NCBI RefSeq assembly: GCF_964340395.1
Contig: NC_135566.1
Span: forward strand, 6,000,501 to 6,064,500
Direction of reading: 5' to 3'
DNA from: Glandiceps talaboti
Taxonomy: Eukaryota; Hemichordata; Enteropneusta; Spengelidae
Length of the DNA: 64,000 nucleotides
A model generated the notes under the pieces. That model had not been told where the DNA came from and searched no databases. It was given only the letters and a program-made list of their open reading frames with translations. Position numbers and translations under genes: made by a program. Shown in pieces: positions 12,902 through 24,908 of this stretch (positions are counted from its first letter, which is position 1; each line of letters starts with the position of its first letter).

Positions 12902-12903
<2 letters not shown>
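12225..12903. other. Intergenic with nuclear-receptor-like and CRE motifs
   Basis: No gene recognised. A direct repeat with 4-bp spacing, TGACCC-TATT-TGACCT, lies at 12540-12555, and a perfect CRE, TGACGTCA, at 12566-12573. Confidence 0.5.
12540..12555 (-). promoter_or_regulatory. DR4-type nuclear receptor half-site pair, copy 1
   Basis: TGACCC TATT TGACCT, i.e. AGGTCA-AATA-GGGTCA on the minus strand, a DR4 arrangement of the kind bound by RXR heterodimers with TR or LXR. A second DR4 with the same TATT spacer lies at 23076-23091 in loosely similar flanking sequence. The motif is seen; binding is inference. Confidence 0.35.
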
Positions 12904-12959
<56 letters not shown>

Positions 12960-13087
12960 GGAGTGTGTGAGAGAGAGAGGAGAGGAGGGAGAGAGAATAG
13001 TCAGACAGATAGACAGATTCAGAGACAGAGACACAGAGAGATAAACCCAGAGATAGACAAAGAGACAGACAGACAGACAGACAGAGC

Positions 13088-13169
<82 letters not shown>

Positions 13170-13190
13170 CAGACCGACAGACAGACAGAG
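12904..13190. repeat. Compound microsatellite (GT)n - GA-rich - (ACAG)n - (ATAG)n
   Basis: (GT)26 at 12904-12956, a purine-rich GAGAG tract to about 13000, then (ACAG)n at about 13063-13140 and (ATAG)n at about 13141-13168, returning to ACAG. The open frame over it is an artefact. Confidence 0.95.
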
Positions 13191-14881
13191 GCAGAGGGAG
13201 GGGGAGGGAGAAAGAGAAAAAGAGAAAGAGTATCCCTTATTAATTGCTTCCTCCCTCAGTGTGACAGATTTGTCACCGCAACATGTGCATAAACACGTAT
13301 GCCTTCCTGTTAGAATTTAGATCAAAAGGTGTTCACATACAGTTATATATACATATCAATATATGGAAGAAAACATATCCATCACGTCTCAGGGAAATTT
13401 CAGAGGTAGTCCTTGTATGCTACTTAGATGTAATTCTGGTCTCATAATAGGTAACGTGTGTCTGTGGTTAAGCTGGCGTTTGATGTCGTGTGGGACTTCT
13501 TCTTGTGTTTACAGTCAATGACTCCTTTCCTTTCAAACAAACTAATACGTGTATGTTATCGAACAGTTTGGAATTTATTACAAAAATGAATATATAACAG
13601 GATTTTCATTTACGATCCACTGGTGATCAACGCTGTGAACCGTGAACAGATACATCGTATTTATTCAATGATTGCTAATACTACTGCATCAAGGTGTTAA
13701 CTGTACCGGATGATTTGCATATTATGTACTATTACGCATGTTACGGAACCCATTGCAATTTATAGAGCATGTCGATTTCATGGTTTATGACCATCAAAAT
13801 TAATGGGTTTTTCATAATTTATTTATCAAGTGTTGACGTTTTAATTAATCTAGGAATAGAATCACTTTGCTTGTCGCAAGTGAGTGGTGTGTCGTAAACA
13901 CGGTTAAGATATGCCGTTAAAGGGTATAAGGTCGAAATGTTTGTTGGTGATTTCGCTACTTTTTTAGGGAGTGTATTATTTATAATGCAAGTTTTGAACC
14001 CTTAGGGATACAATCCATACTCATGACGTGTTTTTCAAATTGACGGCAATCTGAATGTTATTTTTCATCATATTAAAAGACATCTGACATCTCATTGCTT
14101 TATATATTAACTTAGGAACTGGTGTTCAAATGATATCGACGGCTCAAGTTGCATCGTGAATTGTGTGAAATTATTATACTCTTTAAAAGGTCATATGAAT
14201 GAGAAATAGACAGTTACTTTGGACATCACATTTAATTTTATGAGGCAAGTAGCAGAATTCATGGCAGGGGCCTGGGGAGAAAACTAGGGTGGCATGAAAA
14301 AAAGGGGGTTGCAAAAGAGGGGGGGGGGCTTGGAGATTTTGGTTGTCTGAAAAGCGGATGGGGGGGGGGGGTTACTGTATATATTACCATAATTGCAGAA
14401 TTAAATTATGTGCATTGCTTGCAAGCCCTCTAAAGCCCCTATGTGTCCGGATTTCAAAAAACTTTGCTACACTGAGCCATCAAGGTGATGCATACTATCT
14501 CTCCTCCCAAATCAATGTTGAACGGGTAAAGCCCTGCTGGCTAAGTATCTCCAAGTATAGGTTACAGCGCAATATGAGATTTCTACTCGCGAAGCCCACA
14601 TATATACTCTAAAGTAATCTGGACTCTGAAATCGATTGCCGCTGTTTCTTTTAATGTAGTGTATCGTTGTACCATACATTTGTATGTTGGATCGAAAGTA
14701 CAATATATACAGTCATCCTACTACTATACATAGATCTATATTGTAATTCTGATCTATCCTATTCAGTTTCAAAGTCTTGATATCGTCATATATAAACTAA
14801 TATTAGATTTATAAAAGTTTGAAATTTATTTACAATGTTTATTATAATAATAGTACCTAACACGTTGTCTGAGCCTTTAAT

Positions 14882-14882
<1 letters not shown>
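13191..14882. other. Intergenic, G-rich patch only
   Basis: No gene recognised. It contains clustered poly-G tracts at 14268-14372, described separately. Confidence 0.5.
14268..14372 (+). other. G-tract cluster, possible G-quadruplex
   Basis: G runs of 4, 3, 5, 10 and 12 bases separated by short A-rich loops (e.g. AAAAAAAGGGGGTTGCAAAA). This satisfies the four-tract requirement for intramolecular G4 folding on the + strand. A shorter GGGGGTTGC(A/G)AAAA match at about 18155 suggests the patch may come from a dispersed repeat. Confidence 0.45.
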
Positions 14883-14976
<94 letters not shown>

Positions 14977-14977
14977 T
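14883..14977. repeat. (GAT)n trinucleotide microsatellite
   Basis: About 32 perfect units, giving a poly-His frame on the minus strand. It lies 280 bp downstream of the MPST stop codon and just before a possible polyadenylation signal. Confidence 0.97.
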
Positions 14978-14982
14978 AGCTG

Positions 14983-14988
14983 TTTATT
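14983..14988 (-). terminator. Possible MPST polyadenylation signal
   Basis: TTTATT on + is AATAAA on the minus strand, about 270 nt downstream of the MPST stop codon. If used, the 3' UTR would be about 290 nt. Nothing else supports it. Confidence 0.35.
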
Positions 14989-15255
14989 TGTACAGTAATT
15001 TGTAAAGTGCTGATTTTTTGTCACAGTACTGTGTAACCAGGTTATTCCAGACATTTGGTTTGTAAAAAAAAGTACGTAAATTGTATGAGTCAAATATGAA
15101 AGAAAGTACTGATATTTTAAGGTGCAGATTATCGGAGGTTTTAGGTGCTTAAAAAACAAAACTACTTGTAGTTGTTCAAAACATTGTGGCATGAAAAGAA
15201 AAAAAATTCTCATCAAAGTTACACAAACGTGGACTCTGTTATGATAACAGCAACA

Positions 15256-15957
15256 CTATTCAGGCACGTTTTCCATTGTCTCTGCATCAGCCTTTAAGAA
15301 CCATTCCATCCACGCGCCGTCATATAGTGGGAGATCAGTTTTGGTGGAGTAGTGCGCCGCCAACGCCAAGAAACTAGCTGTCAGTCCAGTCCCGCACATG
15401 ACAACCACAGATTTGTTGAGATCGACACCAGCATCGTTGAAAACCACCTTCAGTTGTTCGATGTCTTTCAGCAGTTTGGTATCAGAGTCCATTGTCTTCA
15501 TAAAGGGGATGTTAACAGTGCCTTTAATATGACCAGATTTGATACCTACCAGACGAGAAAGGAAACAGTGAGATTCAATTTTCATGGGTATCTAAAACAC
15601 ACACATTCAGTCATTGATGGTCGACCGCACACTGTAGCAACCCCAACGATATCGATAAGCGTCGTTCTTTTTTAGTAATCGCAACGGATAGGTAAATGAA
15701 TACACGCGACAGTTACACGTTCATAATCATGTAGAAGACATGTAAACTTATGTACTATACATATACACACTCTGTAACATGTATAAAAAAGGCTATTACT
15801 CCAGTGTGAACCTCTCTAACGCAATGATATGCAAGTACTCAGAAAAATGTGTATGTATTTACGTGTGTATGTATGTATGTATGTATGTATGTATGTATGT
15901 ATGTATGTATGTATGTATGTATGTATGTATGTATGTATGTATGTATGTGTGTGTGTG

Positions 15958-15989
<32 letters not shown>

Positions 15990-16003
15990 TGTGTGTGTGT
16001 GTG

Positions 16004-16041
<38 letters not shown>

Positions 16042-16956
16042 ATGTATGTATGTATGTATGTATGTATGCATGTATGTATGTATGTATGTATGTATGTATG
16101 TGTGTGTGTGTATATAACGCGCGCGTGTATAGTATGTGCGTGTGTGCGCACGAGTTTCATTCACTGTGTGTTCAAAGTAATTTGCGTAAGAGCCTTAGCA
16201 AAATGCAATCATTATCCCCATTGCTAGTAAACCGATTCCCATATAAATTGGCGATCTGCCGAGGAACAGAAAGGTATCCATGTGTGTGTATCATGTGTGT
16301 GTGTATATATATATACATGTATATATAAAATAGGTATTCTTAATATCAACACACCTGGTACTGGCTCAGGATCTTCTCCTTTAAATCTTCCCGGAGGGCG
16401 TGCATCGACGACGGTAAAACTGTTTTCTGAAATGTTGCTTTCAACGTCTCCTTTGCCTTTTACCAAACTGCTCCTAAATGAAGGTGTATAAGTCACCGTC
16501 TCAACATCCAATGTTTCATCAGAAGTTGGGTGGTCCTCGGCAATCCACTTAGGCAGCCCGCCATTCAAGACAGAAACTTTGTCATGTCCAAAAACATGGA
16601 ACATATACCACGCCCTCGGTGCTGAAAACATGCCTAATTTTTCGTTGTTGTCATAGAGAATGACATGCGTGTCGTTCGTAACACCTAACTTCCCAACTTG
16701 CTCAGCGAAAACATCGGCGGATGGAAGCATCATTTCCAGATCAGATGATGTGTCCCTACACGTCTTCAGATCGAGGAAGAGCGCCCCCATTATGTGTTGT
16801 TTCTCATATTCAGCCGCTGCATCTCGTTCTGTTTGTGGCATATGCCAGGATACGTCCAAGATACGAAGCTCACTTACACTTCCATCGTCGAATTTTTCAG
16901 CCAGCCATTCCACACTAACTACGTCTTGAACACAACCACTCTTATTTTCAGACATC
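15256..16956 (-). CDS. MPST: 3-mercaptopyruvate sulfurtransferase (two-domain rhodanese family)
   Basis: Two exons on the minus strand: 16956-16355 (ATG at 16955-16953) and 15545-15256 (stop TAG). The donor is CCAG|gtgttg and the acceptor tctggtag|GTATC, phase 1, joining ...PEPVPG to IKSGHIKGTVNIP. The product is 296 aa, close to the 297 aa of the vertebrate enzyme. The N-terminal rhodanese domain has LDVSWHMP, ML.SADVFAEQ and SAPRAWYMF..FGH; the C-terminal domain starts at VVDARPPGRF and carries the active loop CGTGLT with catalytic Cys251. MPST uses CGSGVT and thiosulfate sulfurtransferase CRKGVT, so the loop points to MPST. It moves sulfur from 3-mercaptopyruvate to thiols or thioredoxin and can yield H2S. 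The ATG sits directly after an acceptor-like tttttttcag|G, so an upstream exon exists, possibly 20490-20560. Confidence 0.92.
15865..16110. repeat. (GTAT)n/(GT)n/(GCGT)n microsatellite in the MPST intron
   Basis: GTAT array to about 15947, GT and GCGT units to about 16024, then GTAT units and a GT tail. It fills about 30% of the 809-bp intron 15546-16354. On the minus (sense) strand it reads as CATA/AC repeats. Confidence 0.96.
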
Positions 16957-19530
16957 CTGAAAAAAATCAATTGACAAAAAATAATTAAAAATTTGTCACA
17001 CAAATTCACAAGATCAAAGCAACACGACATATACAGCCAATCGCTGTAAATATACAACACGGGTAACAATAAAATGATATTTACTCCGTCAAATCGATTG
17101 ATTCAAACATGGAAGTATTCTTCCATGATTCAAAATTGGCATTTTGTTCAAAGCTGCAGTACTAGTGACATAGCAACTGGAACGGGTTTTTGAAAATGTT
17201 TTGTATTATGTGTATAATAACTTACTGGTAATATCGTGCACCGTGAACAATACTATATTACCATTGGGCACACGTATTTTTTGTAGCTGCAAATCAAATT
17301 GAGTTTTTGGTCATGCACCCAAAAAGTAGCGCCCTCGACGGCGACCATGGTTTCAACCTGTTTCTGTACTACTTATGGATAATATCAACCACTGACTAAT
17401 ATGTGCTATGTCTAATCATTGGTATTTCTTTTTAAATTCAGTGAATACATTGTGATTGATTGATCGAAAAAAATTATACTCCAGTTACAACTAGTACACT
17501 TTAACCTTGTCACTACACCACCTACAGATAACATTTACCACTAATCAACAGATACAATGTGTTTTTCTTAAATAAGTAATTGACCAATTGTAAGTGAATA
17601 TGTCTTTCGATATTAATTTTGGATGAAAAAAAATGCCCCAGTTGAAGCTAGTGCAAGTTTAAAAGGGCCAACTACTAATCGGTTCAAATTAGAAATCGAC
17701 ATATTATTATTATTCTACCGAATTGGACAAAGTAAGAATTGTGATAAACGTTTACAAAGCTTATTATTTTGGTACTGGAAACACTACGTTTTATGGATCA
17801 AATAGCTTAATTGGGCCGGGACACTGTATATAGGGTCCTCCACAATTCCTACGGCGTTAATTAACCATATATAAGGGAACGAGGAAAATGTATTGCAGGG
17901 AATGAAATATTTTGGGGTGCAACAATTTTGAGGTGACGATCTTGATGATCTGATGTCCAGATGACCAACTTCAAAATCGGTTGAAGTTGGTGCCTCCGGC
18001 GAAAACCGCAAACATCTATTTGTAAATAAACCTCTTATAGAATCCGACGGCGTTCGTCAATGTTTGTACACCTCAGGCGAATGTAAAATCTTTGTATAGC
18101 GTGGCTACGAAAATCCTTGCAATGGGTTCATTTAGAGGAGGCCAAGAGCACTAAGGGGGTTGCGAAAAAAATTGACAGAAATATTCTCACCTTAACCCCC
18201 ACCCCACCTCCACCGTAAATTCTGCTCATTGCTTAAATTGTTTGGTGAATTCGTAGCACACAAAGCTTAAATGATTAACACAAGTTGTCAATGATAGATA
18301 TTGTTGAGTATCTTGCTATCAAGGTCGCTTGCTATCAAGAATCACTCAATTACTTCGGCTTGATCTATTTTCGGTGACAGGGGACTATCATTCACTTACA
18401 AGTGAATGAAACGTACACATCTTGGAACATCACTTTATGGGCCAATTGTTTTTGAACAATATTCAATAAACAGGATTTGAAGAATAACATGTGTATTTAC
18501 TGAGCACTTTTGCGGAATTTCAAGTTCAACATCCTGTTCGATTCCGACAACAGTTTCAACGGTGACAGATTGACTTAGAGACAGAGAACGAAAGTCGGTG
18601 TATTTATAAGCAGTAATCGGATGCTATTGAAAGGAGAGACTGACCCTGGCTAACATATTGTGGTGTATCAATCGAATGCCTCTGAAGAATTTAATTGCAT
18701 GCGTCAGACAGAAAGTATGACAAATAAAACGTGGTTAACTTTGTAAATAATTATGTAAGTAATGTTACCTCTTATCAAATCTGTATCTCTAGCCAAGTAG
18801 AATGCGTCCTTTTGGTGTAGAAAGCTAGTCACAATATCGACTGTAATCAACCGCCTTTTGTTGAACCCTTAGACCTCGGGTGAAACTAACGTGACAGTGG
18901 CTAGGTGCATGTGTTTGTGTGTGTTTTTATAATGCAAGAACAAGACCTAGAATCGGTGCTCTTCAAGGTGATCGTAGAGGGCGCATGGCCTAGTTTCGGA
19001 ACACCATGCGGAACACCTATAGTTCATGCTATAATTAGACTGAAGTTTCTAGGTGAATTTACGGGGTTGTTCTCTGTTATTTTGTGCTATGCACTCACAC
19101 GTTGTCATTGCTGGTCATTAATAAACACGCATACTAGACAGAGGCTAATTCCATAAATAAACGGGTGTCAGGTGTGCGTGTGTTCTAGCGAATTGTTGTA
19201 GAACCATGTCTAGCACTTGGTAGGCGAAGTATAATGAAAACGGTGATAAATCACACACTGAAAGTAGCAGTGCTGTGTTGATTTATAAAGACCCAGATTT
19301 GACGACGGGTGTGGTGGTGGGGAGAAAAAACATTGGGGATTTGAAGAGAAAAACAAACTTGATAACCACATAAAAAATGGGAAAAATATTTACAACTAAC
19401 TGGTCCACAACCATGACTTATTTTCAATAATACATTGATCATAATATTGTAATGTTTCTTTGTTGATTTTTCTGACAGTTGTGTAATGTAACCTTTTCTT
19501 TCCTTTTCGGGACTCGAATAAAAAGTTTAT

Positions 19531-19531
<1 letters not shown>
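16957..19531. other. Between MPST coding exon and AC repeat; possibly MPST intron
   Basis: No convincing exon. If the candidate exon at 20490-20560 is real, this is part of a 3.5-kb first intron. GCGCCCTC at 17330 and GAGGGCGC at 18977 resemble parts of a CTCF core. A minus-strand open frame at 17784-18011 has no family match I recognise. Confidence 0.45.
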
Positions 19532-19576
<45 letters not shown>

Positions 19577-19597
19577 CCCCCCCCCCACACACACACA
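19532..19597. repeat. (AC)n microsatellite with C-rich interruption
   Basis: AC dinucleotides from 19532, broken by a C9 tract near 19577, then AC again to about 19597. Confidence 0.95.
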
Positions 19598-20216
19598 AAG
19601 AGGAACGCATGAAAATACTGGTGGTCTGATAGGGGCCCCGGCGGTGGCAGTCCCTGGATGGGTGGGTACCCATGCTTGTTAGCGAAATATTCTGCTCTTG
19701 CTTTGAACCAAATTAAACCCCAGGAGCGGTCCTTTTACCGATTACAGTTGCAAAATTTCTTGCGGCTTCCCCACAAAGTCTAACAAAATTTAGTTCGACA
19801 TTTGACAGACGATAAGGAGTACCAATTTGAGTTCTTGACTTTTGTCGAGTCAGACGTCTATTTTTTTTTCAACGTTTTAACTTTTTGGCAACATACAGAG
19901 AAACAGAAATATAAGACGCCGTTATGCTAAATCTATAATATACAGCAACCTTTGTAAAACGACACAATAACCTGAGCAGGACGTTTGTAAGACGTCAAGA
20001 AGGTGTTACTACTAGCTTTGTACACTTTCTTTCCGGTCTTTGTTGGAGGTATGATGTAGCAATATGGTCAGGTGAAAATAATAAGTCAGTGGTGACTAAC
20101 TCTTATTTTCGCGTGGAAGCAGCGCGAAGTCAAATACGAATATACACATAGCAACTATTGGTAACAAAATTACGTCGTTGGATGTCTATATCATGTTCAT
20201 ATTCTGGTCGGGAGCT
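19598..20216. other. Intergenic or intronic, one short dispersed repeat
   Basis: GCTTTGAACCAAATTAAACC at about 19699 recurs at about 23570 with the same downstream CCAG.AG, marking copies of an uncharacterised dispersed repeat. Nothing else recognised. Confidence 0.45.
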
Positions 20217-20489
<273 letters not shown>

Positions 20490-20560
20490 CCATTTTCGTT
20501 ATTCTGGTTCGTAGTTGCACCAGTTGAACCTGTTGTCGCCTTACTTCCCGAACACCCCAT
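20490..20560 (-). CDS. Candidate 5' coding exon, SH4-like dual-acylation N-terminus (MPST long form?)
   Basis: Minus strand, ATG at 20560 in near-ideal context (taccATGG). It encodes 23 residues starting MGCSGSK and rich in Thr/Gly/Asn, then ends GG|gtatgt, a good donor made by the first unit of the (GTAT) array. Gly2 with Ser6-Lys7 is a strong N-myristoylation signal and Cys3 a palmitoylation site, the MGCxxSK pattern of Src-family SH4 regions. The phase is 2. The MPST exon acceptor at 16957 contributes one G before ATG, so splicing gives Gly and then the MPST Met in frame; the joined protein would be 320 aa. No other minus-strand exon is recognised in between. The splice link is inference with a one-in-three chance of phase agreement by accident; the exon could belong to another gene or be spurious. 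Confidence 0.42.
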
Positions 20561-22269
20561 GGTATTTTTTTTTGTTGAAAACTCGGTTTACGTATCAGTA
20601 GAATCCAATAAAATGTAGATAAAGTAATACTTTTTCTTGGGCAGTGTTCCACTAATACACAGTCATTAAAGAAAATATCACCTGGAAAGGTAAAAGAAAA
20701 ACCTGTAAACGTCTAAGTCGTCTAATTAGGTCACATTAATAAACCACGATTTCTTCTTTACTACAAAGAATGATGTATAAGAACAATGAACACAGATAGC
20801 ATCTACAGAAATATGGTCATAGCGATAATAACCCGATTAAAAGGGACCGCAACAACTATTTCAAAGACTGATCTTGATGGAAACACATTCCCCCCCCCCT
20901 TTTTTTATAGATAGAACAGGTTGGATTCTTTGTAGTAGGGAAGAGTTTGTATCGATACAATTAAAAAGTTTGTAAAGTCCTGTGGAAAAGTACCTTAGCA
21001 GTGCTTAGAGATTAATTCAACCAGTATGTCAAACTAGTCACAGTATAGTGTTCCAGCGTCGAATGCCTCATTTCCCGACTGTGTGATAGTACCTCCTTAC
21101 TAGTCACACTACATATGCAGGGAACAGCTTTACAATGGATTACTCGTTTCACGTGACTGTACATGTGCTGATGGTCAGTTTCCTGAGCTGGTCCTGAATG
21201 CTACGAGTTTCCTTCCTGGTAAATGTTTACAGGTTGAATGGAAAAAAATATGTCTGGGTCAGGGAATGTTGACAATTATTAATTAAATATAACCGTTACG
21301 GCCCTAACTAGTCAAAGCTTGGCTCCGCAATCTTCCAAAATTTCGTACTTCAGTCGTTTAAATACATAATCTTCAACTTCATAAGCTTACAACACAAAAA
21401 TGGTGAAGGACCTATACTAGTTATCGGAGTGCATGGTTTCCCGGCCATGGGAAAGGCTTGTATAAACGAGCCTTCCATTATCAATTTCAAGCAGTGGTGT
21501 CTTCGTCTCGTGTTTTCTATTGTATTGGAAATGTCAAAATTCCTACAGATGACACCACGCTTGAACAAGTCAGTCACATCTTAGAGTCTGAATTCGAAAT
21601 GGGGGAAATGACTCCCTACCAATGGAATGGAAGACTCGAAGAGATACTTATAGATTTATGCTCATACCACTAAACTGGTGGTCTGAGATTTATGATCGTA
21701 TTGTTGGCTGAGATGTAGAAGCAACCCGGCAATTAAAACTGCTTTTCTCATGGGCAAGTAAACCAATATCCGTCAGTGGAACAACATGTTGTACATTTTA
21801 CAACTTTGATCGACTCATTGTTTTCCGCTCTCAGGTTGCAATGTTACTTATGTCAACCCTATAAATAGAATCGAATGACACTTGGATCGAGTTGGCCGAC
21901 CCCAGCGATCTAAAATTGTCGCAGACTGAAGTCCATGTTGCGGTAAATACATATTCAGTTGAATAACACGTGATGTGCGTGTTTGCTTGGTGCTATAGCA
22001 ACTGTAAACATATCCAACAACGCGGGTTCTATTATTGAAGCATTAGAGCAAAATCGGTGAAATTGAAGTGAACTTTTGAGGGTGGGCGGGGGGGGGGTGT
22101 CTCTCGACAATATAAATTTGAATATTGAATTGCTACTACGGAAACTAAACTCAATATCCGTGGTGGTATCGACAATTCAAATATAATAACATTATGAAGC
22201 CCAACTCTAACCATGTCTTTGTTATAATAGCAAACATTTTGGCATTTATGTATAAATTGACCAACGGCG
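20561..22269. other. Intergenic, one unassigned coding-like stretch
   Basis: No recognised gene. A + strand frame from about 21409 to the stop at 21671-21673 has coding-like codon use in its second half and an acceptor-like attcctacag at about 21548. It could be the last exon of an unknown gene; see findings. Confidence 0.4.
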
Positions 22270-22308
<39 letters not shown>

Positions 22309-22341
22309 AACAATAACAATAACAACAACAACAACAACAAC
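22270..22341. repeat. (AAC)n microsatellite
   Basis: AAC units with a central block of AAT/AAC alternation. The poly-Leu, poly-Val and poly-Cys frames on the minus strand are artefacts. Confidence 0.96.
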
Positions 22342-23104
22342 GCAAACAACAGCAATCTTCAAAATCAAAAGTTGTCGTATATTTGAAATCCGCGTACGTA
22401 ACGTCACTCCCAATTCTGTAAGATACAGGCATTCGTGCCACGCTGAACTACACGGCGTATCGTACAGTCTAGTCACTCCCCTACGGCTCAGACGAGCCTA
22501 CGGTAATACAAAAAATGTACTTCTCCAACTACCTCCGGGCATACTTCACATTCGAAGTAGGCGATTATACTGGATTACAAGCAAGGTATTCGAGTATTAC
22601 ATTAAAATATCATCGGCGAACTCTTCATTGATTATGAACTAAAGAGAATCAAATGATAGGAACAGTGGCTCAGATCAGTTTTTAGATGTCAACACACTGA
22701 ACACAAACGTTGTCAATACAATTGTGAATACTGCTTCAATAAACTAATAAAGGCCTACCTGTAATGTAAGCAGTTGTCTACTCAAAAGGCTTCTTCCAGA
22801 ACCTATTTGCCACTTAGTGGGCGAGATTCTCATTTACTCCGTATTTTATTTCAACTGCTAGCCTAAATCCACACTACAGCAATTTCGTTGAGGCCACATA
22901 GATTCGTTGATATGATTAATCATGACGTCACTAATGTCCCACATTTGGGACACGAAATATGGTTTACAGTTCACTGATTCTTCGACGAATGAGTTTAGGA
23001 CGGGAGGTCACCGTGATGACCCTAGACAGACAACCAATGTGTTTACTGGAACGTTGTCATGTTCGTAATGATTCGTGACCTTATTTGACCCTAATCTATA
23101 CAGA
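22342..23104. other. Intergenic with CRE and DR4 motifs
   Basis: No gene recognised. TGACGTCA lies at 22923-22930, and TGACCT-TATT-TGACCC (DR4) at 23076-23091, in sequence loosely similar to 12528-12562. Confidence 0.45.
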
Positions 23105-23420
23105 GGTTGCCCTAAAACGAATGACAACCCGAACAGAAAACGAATGACAGTATTTACAGTAAGTAAACATTGAAATTACACCCTTTTCTACATTTAGTTA
23201 GTTGAATGACACCCTCTGCACTAGTGGAATGGCAGCAGCCACTCTATAGCATCAGTGGAATGACAGCAATATCAATATTGAATAATCGTCTTATGTTTTT
23301 GTCGGAAGGGTGTCATTCAACTAACTGAATGTAGAAAAGGGTGTCATTCCACTGTTTACACACTGTAAATGTTGTCATTCGTTTTCTGTCATTCGGGTAG
23401 TCATTCATTTTAGGGTAACC
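23101..23420. mobile_element. MITE with long inverted repeats (GGTTGCCCTAAAA ends)
   Basis: About 316 bp (23105-23420) with imperfect terminal inverted repeats of well over 100 bp: GGTTGCCCTAAAACGAATGA at the left and its near-complement ending TTTTAGGGTAACC at the right. Both arms carry repeated GAATGACA words. ATCTATA flanks both sides (23094-23100 and 23421-23427), a possible target duplication, although four extra bases (CAGA) sit between it and the left end. There is no coding capacity. The whole unit could fold into one hairpin. Confidence 0.75.
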
Positions 23421-23752
23421 ATCTATAAAGCGACGCTGTCGATGGCGCTAAGCTTCACCTGTACCCAATACGTAATGACTAAGGGAGAGATCAGTTTCTA
23501 CGAAGGGGCCAATCATAGGGGGGTGTTCCCCTCAATTTAGTGATTATTTTCGACATTGCTGTGTCGCTTTGAACCAAATTAAACCCCAGCAGTGATCTTT
23601 CTCCGTGTAAATTTGTACATTTTATTAAATTTATATAGTTATAAGTCTATAAGGCAGGTGTGAACCATGATCCTTTAATATCTCTCGTTAGATGTATGTG
23701 TAGTGAGTTTGTTATATGAATATATATTATGTAGATAATATATATTTAGATG
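23421..23752. other. Intergenic, short dispersed-repeat fragment
   Basis: It holds the second copy of the GCTTTGAACCAAATTAAACC repeat (about 23570) and AT-rich sequence. No gene recognised. Confidence 0.45.
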
Positions 23753-24077
23753 TTATTCCCCAATATTTTTCTTCGTTCAGCCAAAGAAAATTCGAGTGAC
23801 CTAAGGGGCCTTTTGTCACTACTCGTCTAACGACTCGTAGGTTCTTTAGATCACGAGTATTTTCCGGCTGAATGAAGAAAAATATTGGAGAATAAAATAA
23901 TTATATCAGCGCCAGTAATATCAAAGAAAAATAGGGGAAAGTAATTAAATGGCAATTTTGAACAGTGTGACTCATAAATCGTACACAGCAGAACCAACTT
24001 GATGTAGACACGCGTTGTCGTGACATAGAACTACCAGATCATATATTTCATATTTTTTGTTGAACTTGGTCCATGCA

Positions 24078-24078
<1 letters not shown>
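23753..24078 (-). mobile_element. Composite repeat R1 (palindromic module + 160-bp module), copy 1
   Basis: Left part 23753-23895 is a palindrome: TTATTCCCCAATATTTTTCT at one end and its complement AGAAAAATATTGGAGAATAA at the other, around GTCACTACTCGTCTAACGAC. It is followed by a module that, on the minus strand, contains TATGTCACGACAACGCGTGT and ATGAGTCA. Copies lie at 31783-32005 (+), 41897-42218 (-) and 49842-50332 (+). The shared module order shows one mobile unit, probably non-autonomous. Confidence 0.7.

Positions 24079-24079
<1 letters not shown>

Positions 24080-24124
<45 letters not shown>
24080..24124. repeat. (AT)n microsatellite
   Basis: Pure TA dinucleotides between the R1 copy and the 3' end of the NAT8-like gene. 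Confidence 0.96.
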
Positions 24125-24127
<3 letters not shown>

Positions 24128-24203
24128 TTAATCCGAAAATTAAGACGTCACATGTTGAAACTCTGGGTTGCAACTTGTGACTTCTAGCTTCTTAATTCCT
24201 CGT

Positions 24204-24908
24204 CTATGACTTAATGATTAATGTGTATTCATACGAAATCAATTTAAATATAAAATTCTTCCAAACAACCCTTTCAGCAGTCTTCTCAAATCCCATTTTT
24301 TCGTAAAGTCTACGCGGTCCCGCATGATACTCCGTTGTTGACAAGCGTATTTTGCTGTAACCACTAGCGACCGCGTATTTTATTACAGTGTCCACGAAAA
24401 TTCTCCCGATTCCTAGGCACCTGAATTCTTTTATAACACAATTTGACGTCAGTCTTATCTCGACATTCTTGTGTACCTCCATTGCACCAATTGTACCAAC
24501 CACTTGACCGTTGTATTCAGCCACCCAGAAGTTCCCTCTCTGACCGCGTGTGTATGTTTTGTCGATGTTCTTCACGTCCGAGTCTAGTCTCCTGTCGATG
24601 TACTGTTTGTGAGGTGATTTCAAGTAGTAAAGCCAGATCACGATCGTAGCCAACGTCAGAAGAACCATGGATATAGTAACAGTGATATTTTGGGATTGGT
24701 ACCATGATAGCAACGCAACCACCAAAAGCAACACTTTCGTACGACTTAACCCCAGTTGACGACACACAAACGGATAACGGTATTCAAGAACACCTGACTT
24801 TAAAATCTCTTTAACTCGCTGTTCGTCATCAGTGTTGAACTGACGAACGAGAATAACCTCGCCATTTCGTAATCGATGGGTTCTCGACTCTTCGAGGGTC
24901 GGTGCCAT
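24204..24908 (-). CDS. NAT8/camello-like membrane GNAT acetyltransferase
   Basis: Single-exon CDS on the minus strand, 234 aa from a true ATG at 24908; vertebrate NAT8 is 227 aa. Residues about 56-71 and 77-96 are hydrophobic and form the hairpin membrane anchor typical of NAT8/camello proteins, placing the enzyme in ER/Golgi membranes. The GNAT fold follows: FWVAEYNGQVVGTIG at about 127-141, the acetyl-CoA pyrophosphate loop FRCLGIGR at 162-169 (the R/Q-x-x-G-x-G/A motif), and the terminal LYEKMGF at 201-207. Family members acetylate cysteine S-conjugates (the mercapturate pathway) or protein lysines and N-termini; which one applies here cannot be read. The surrounding DNA is repeats only. 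Confidence 0.89.
   Translation of the reverse strand: MAPTLEESRTHRLRNGEVILVRQFNTDDEQRVKEILKSGVLEYRYPFVCRQLGLSRTKVLLLVVALLSWYQSQNITVTISMVLLTLATIVIWLYYLKSPHKQYIDRRLDSDVKNIDKTYTRGQRGNFWVAEYNGQVVGTIGAMEVHKNVEIRLTSNCVIKEFRCLGIGRIFVDTVIKYAVASGYSKIRLSTTEYHAGPRRLYEKMGFEKTAERVVWKNFIFKLISYEYTLIIKS

Noticed and set aside
15779-16328. Six overlapping frames over the second GTAT array
   Set aside because: Microsatellite artefacts within the MPST intron.
16957-17069. 38-residue N-terminal extension directly upstream of MPST Met
   Set aside because: It reads through a pyrimidine-rich acceptor and looks intronic.
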